64,000 bases of DNA from Paraburkholderia sp. HP33-1 (GTDB taxonomy: Bacteria; Pseudomonadota; Gammaproteobacteria; Burkholderiales; Burkholderiaceae). Shown piece after piece: positions 62,523 through 64,000 of this stretch. The position numbers were made by a program, and so were the translations under genes. The stretch covers positions 930,001-994,000 of the forward strand of contig NZ_JAJEJR010000003.1 in NCBI RefSeq assembly GCF_021390595.1, given 5' to 3'. Below the pieces are notes generated by a model. It was not told the DNA's origin. It saw only the letters and a list, made by a program, of their open reading frames with translations, and ran no database searches. Numbering within the stretch: position 1 is the first letter of the stretch; the number at the start of each line of letters is the position of its first letter.

Positions 62523-64000
62523 GCCTCCTCATCCACGAGAATCTCGACACCACCCGGAGCAAGCTCGATCACCCCAACACTGCGCTCGCCCGTGAGCGCG
62601 CTTGCCGCCCCGCGAGCATGCAGTGACACACGCTTCGGCTCCTTCGTCAGGTTCAGCACAAAAAGCAGCCGCTTACCGTTGCCGCTGCGCACGGACAGCT
62701 CGACTCCCTCGGGTAGATCCAGCACGAATTCGATGGACATTTCCTCCGCCAAGCGCCGGAAAAAGACGCGATATGCGTCACTGTCCAGCACGGTGCCCAG
62801 GTAGTACGACAAGCCATTGCCGAAGCGATTGCGCGTCACTGCCGCGCGGCCGGAGAAGTACTCGCTGGCGTAGGTCCCGATCGTCTCGGCAGACAGCGGC
62901 TCCAGAATGTCGCACCACTGCTCGCAGCCGAACCGCTCGTTGCCGTAAAGCGCGACTTGCTGCACGTCGCGTCCCACCGGATCGTATTCGTCGACCTGCA
63001 CGCCGGTCACGTCGTCGAGAAGATTCGGCAGACGTCCCGGCAAACAGACGTTATTCATGTTCTTGACACCGGTCCGCGCGGTCAATACCAGCGTGCCCCC
63101 GCTCTCGACATAGCGGCGCAGCTTGCCGGCCACAGCGTCGTCGAGCAGATAAAGCGACGGCGCAACCACGAGCTTGTAGGCGTCGATCGCCTCCGTCCAA
63201 TTGATGACGTCGGTGCCGATCCCCAGCCGCACGAAAGCGGCGTGCATCTGCTTGAAGTTGCCGAGGTAGTCGAAGCCGTCGGACTGCGGCTGGATACGAA
63301 GTGCATTGAGCTGCTCATGGGAGAACAGCATGGCCACGTCATTCTTGAGCGTCGTGCCTTCCAGCAAAGGCGTGAGCTTTTGCGCCTCCTTGCTGAATTG
63401 CTCGAACTCCGCGAAGCGGCGGCCCGGCACGCCGTGATGATCGAGCAAGCCATGCCAGAACTGCTCCGCCCCGACGCGCGCCGTACGCCAGCGAAAATGC
63501 ACCACGACGTCCGCGCCGCGCGAAACGCTCTGCCACGCGTGGGCGCGGATCATGCCCGGAAACGGCGTGCGCGACATCGGATGCCAGCAGCCAGGGGTAC
63601 CGCTCAGTTGCTCCATGACCCAGTAGTTCTTCCGCTTCACGCCGCGCGTTAGATCGTGCGTAAGCGCGCCGTGGTAGACCCTCGACTTTGCATCGTCGGC
63701 GAGATCGGTGCTCGGATAGTAGTCGACCGACGCGAAATCCATGCTGTCGAACAGATCGTAGTAGTCGGTCGTGACGGGATAGCCCCACAGGTTGTGCGTC
63801 ACGAATTTTCCGGGACTGTTCGCGCGTATCAGCTCGGCCTGGAACCGGTTGAAGTCGGTCACCGAATCCGACGAAAAGCGCTGGAAGTCGAGCAGAAACG
63901 ACGGGTTCAGATAGGGAGAGCCGCCCAGCGGTGTCGTCACCTGCGTCCACGCGCTGTATTCGCCGCTCCAGACCACTGTGCCCCACTCGCGGTTCAGATT
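62504..64000 (-). CDS. GH42 beta-galactosidase, 5' end outside the window
   Basis: At least 498 residues; the frame stays open to the window edge (NLNREWGTVVWSGEYSAWTQV), so the N-terminal third is missing. Typical GH42 features: SPYLNPSFLLDFQRFSSDSVTDFNRFQ, SMDFASVDYYPS, VMEQLSGTPGCWHP (catalytic nucleophile Glu in MEQLSG), ADVVVHFRWRTARVGAEQFWHG, a trimerisation domain (VAMLFSHEQLNALRIQPQ... SGGTLVLTARTGVKNMNNVCLPGRLPNLLDDVTGV) and a C-terminal beta domain. It hydrolyses beta-D-galactosides. Its 3' end borders insertion-sequence debris. Confidence 0.9.
   Translation of the reverse strand, partial: NLNREWGTVVWSGEYSAWTQVTTPLGGSPYLNPSFLLDFQRFSSDSVTDFNRFQAELIRANSPGKFVTHNLWGYPVTTDYYDLFDSMDFASVDYYPSTDLADDAKSRVYHGALTHDLTRGVKRKNYWVMEQLSGTPGCWHPMSRTPFPGMIRAHAWQSVSRGADVVVHFRWRTARVGAEQFWHGLLDHHGVPGRRFAEFEQFSKEAQKLTPLLEGTTLKNDVAMLFSHEQLNALRIQPQSDGFDYLGNFKQMHAAFVRLGIGTDVINWTEAIDAYKLVVAPSLYLLDDAVAGKLRRYVESGGTLVLTARTGVKNMNNVCLPGRLPNLLDDVTGVQVDEYDPVGRDVQQVALYGNERFGCEQWCDILEPLSAETIGTYASEYFSGRAAVTRNRFGNGLSYYLGTVLDSDAYRVFFRRLAEEMSIEFVLDLPEGVELSVRSGNGKRLLFVLNLTKEPKRVSLHARGAASALTGERSVGVIELAPGGVEILVDEEAHRLHF

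Noticed and set aside
1..64000. tRNA, rRNA or CRISPR arrays
   Set aside because: I looked for cloverleaf patterns and regularly spaced repeats and found none; the repeats present are short IS-type or iteron-type.

Overview
The window is GC-rich (clearly lower only in a few intergenic and mobile segments) and looks like chromosome of a Burkholderiales bacterium, most likely Paraburkholderia or Caballeronia. This rests on protein families (DUF4148, RcnB-like, DUF1488, LemA/HtpX-like, bufferin operon, complete type VI secretion cluster), not on a marker gene; no rRNA, tRNA or CRISPR was seen.

Layout. 1-7 kb: small secreted proteins (DUF4148, RcnB-like), an acetyltransferase-like protein, an MscS channel, a DedA/VTT protein and an AI-2E-type permease, with fragments of a DUF1016 nuclease and an IS6 transposase between them. 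7-15 kb: a graveyard (IS6 fragment, broken hydroxypyruvate isomerase, broken diguanylate cyclase, an IS1182-family element with recognisable ends) around an intact lemA-M48 protease pair and a ModA-like binding protein. 15-18.5 kb: a soluble lytic transglycosylase convergent with a beta-propeller protein, with a complex inverted repeat between them.

18.7-26.4 kb is a metal-stress island: bufferin operon (bufA, bufB, bufC, doxX), a decayed nrsF copy, a two-DoxX/NDH-2 fusion oxidoreductase, a decayed AraC regulator, and an intact nrsF-sigF pair. Three exact copies of GTAACC-N16-CGAA, the promoter motif I recall for Caulobacter SigF, lie upstream of bufA, upstream of a decayed DUF1223 gene, and across the annotated start codon of sigF. 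Together they suggest an autoregulated extracytoplasmic sigma regulon.

26.8-32 kb is mixed: IS6 fragment, BON protein, small membrane protein, DUF1488, a SET-domain protein, a 66-residue peptide with a double-glycine leader, and an integrase remnant. 32.2-38.1 kb looks like one transcription unit: MacB/FtsX-type ABC exporter, LolA-like lipoprotein-sorting protein, outer-membrane protein, then a LytS-type kinase (frameshifted in a G7 run) and a LytTR regulator.

39.2-60.7 kb carries a complete T6SS in two divergent operons: leftward tssJ-tssK-tssL-tssM-tssA plus an unrecognised 461-residue protein; rightward tssB-tssC-hcp-tssE-tssF-tssG-tssH-vgrG plus a MORN-repeat protein, with a PAAR-like DUF4280 gene facing it. 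The TssM lacks the usual Walker A motif.

The right edge holds an ISNCY-type transposase gene split by a 1292-bp element with IS21-like TG...CA ends, a 5-bp target duplication and no visible transposase, carrying only a lipoprotein gene. The window ends in a GH42 beta-galactosidase that runs off the edge.
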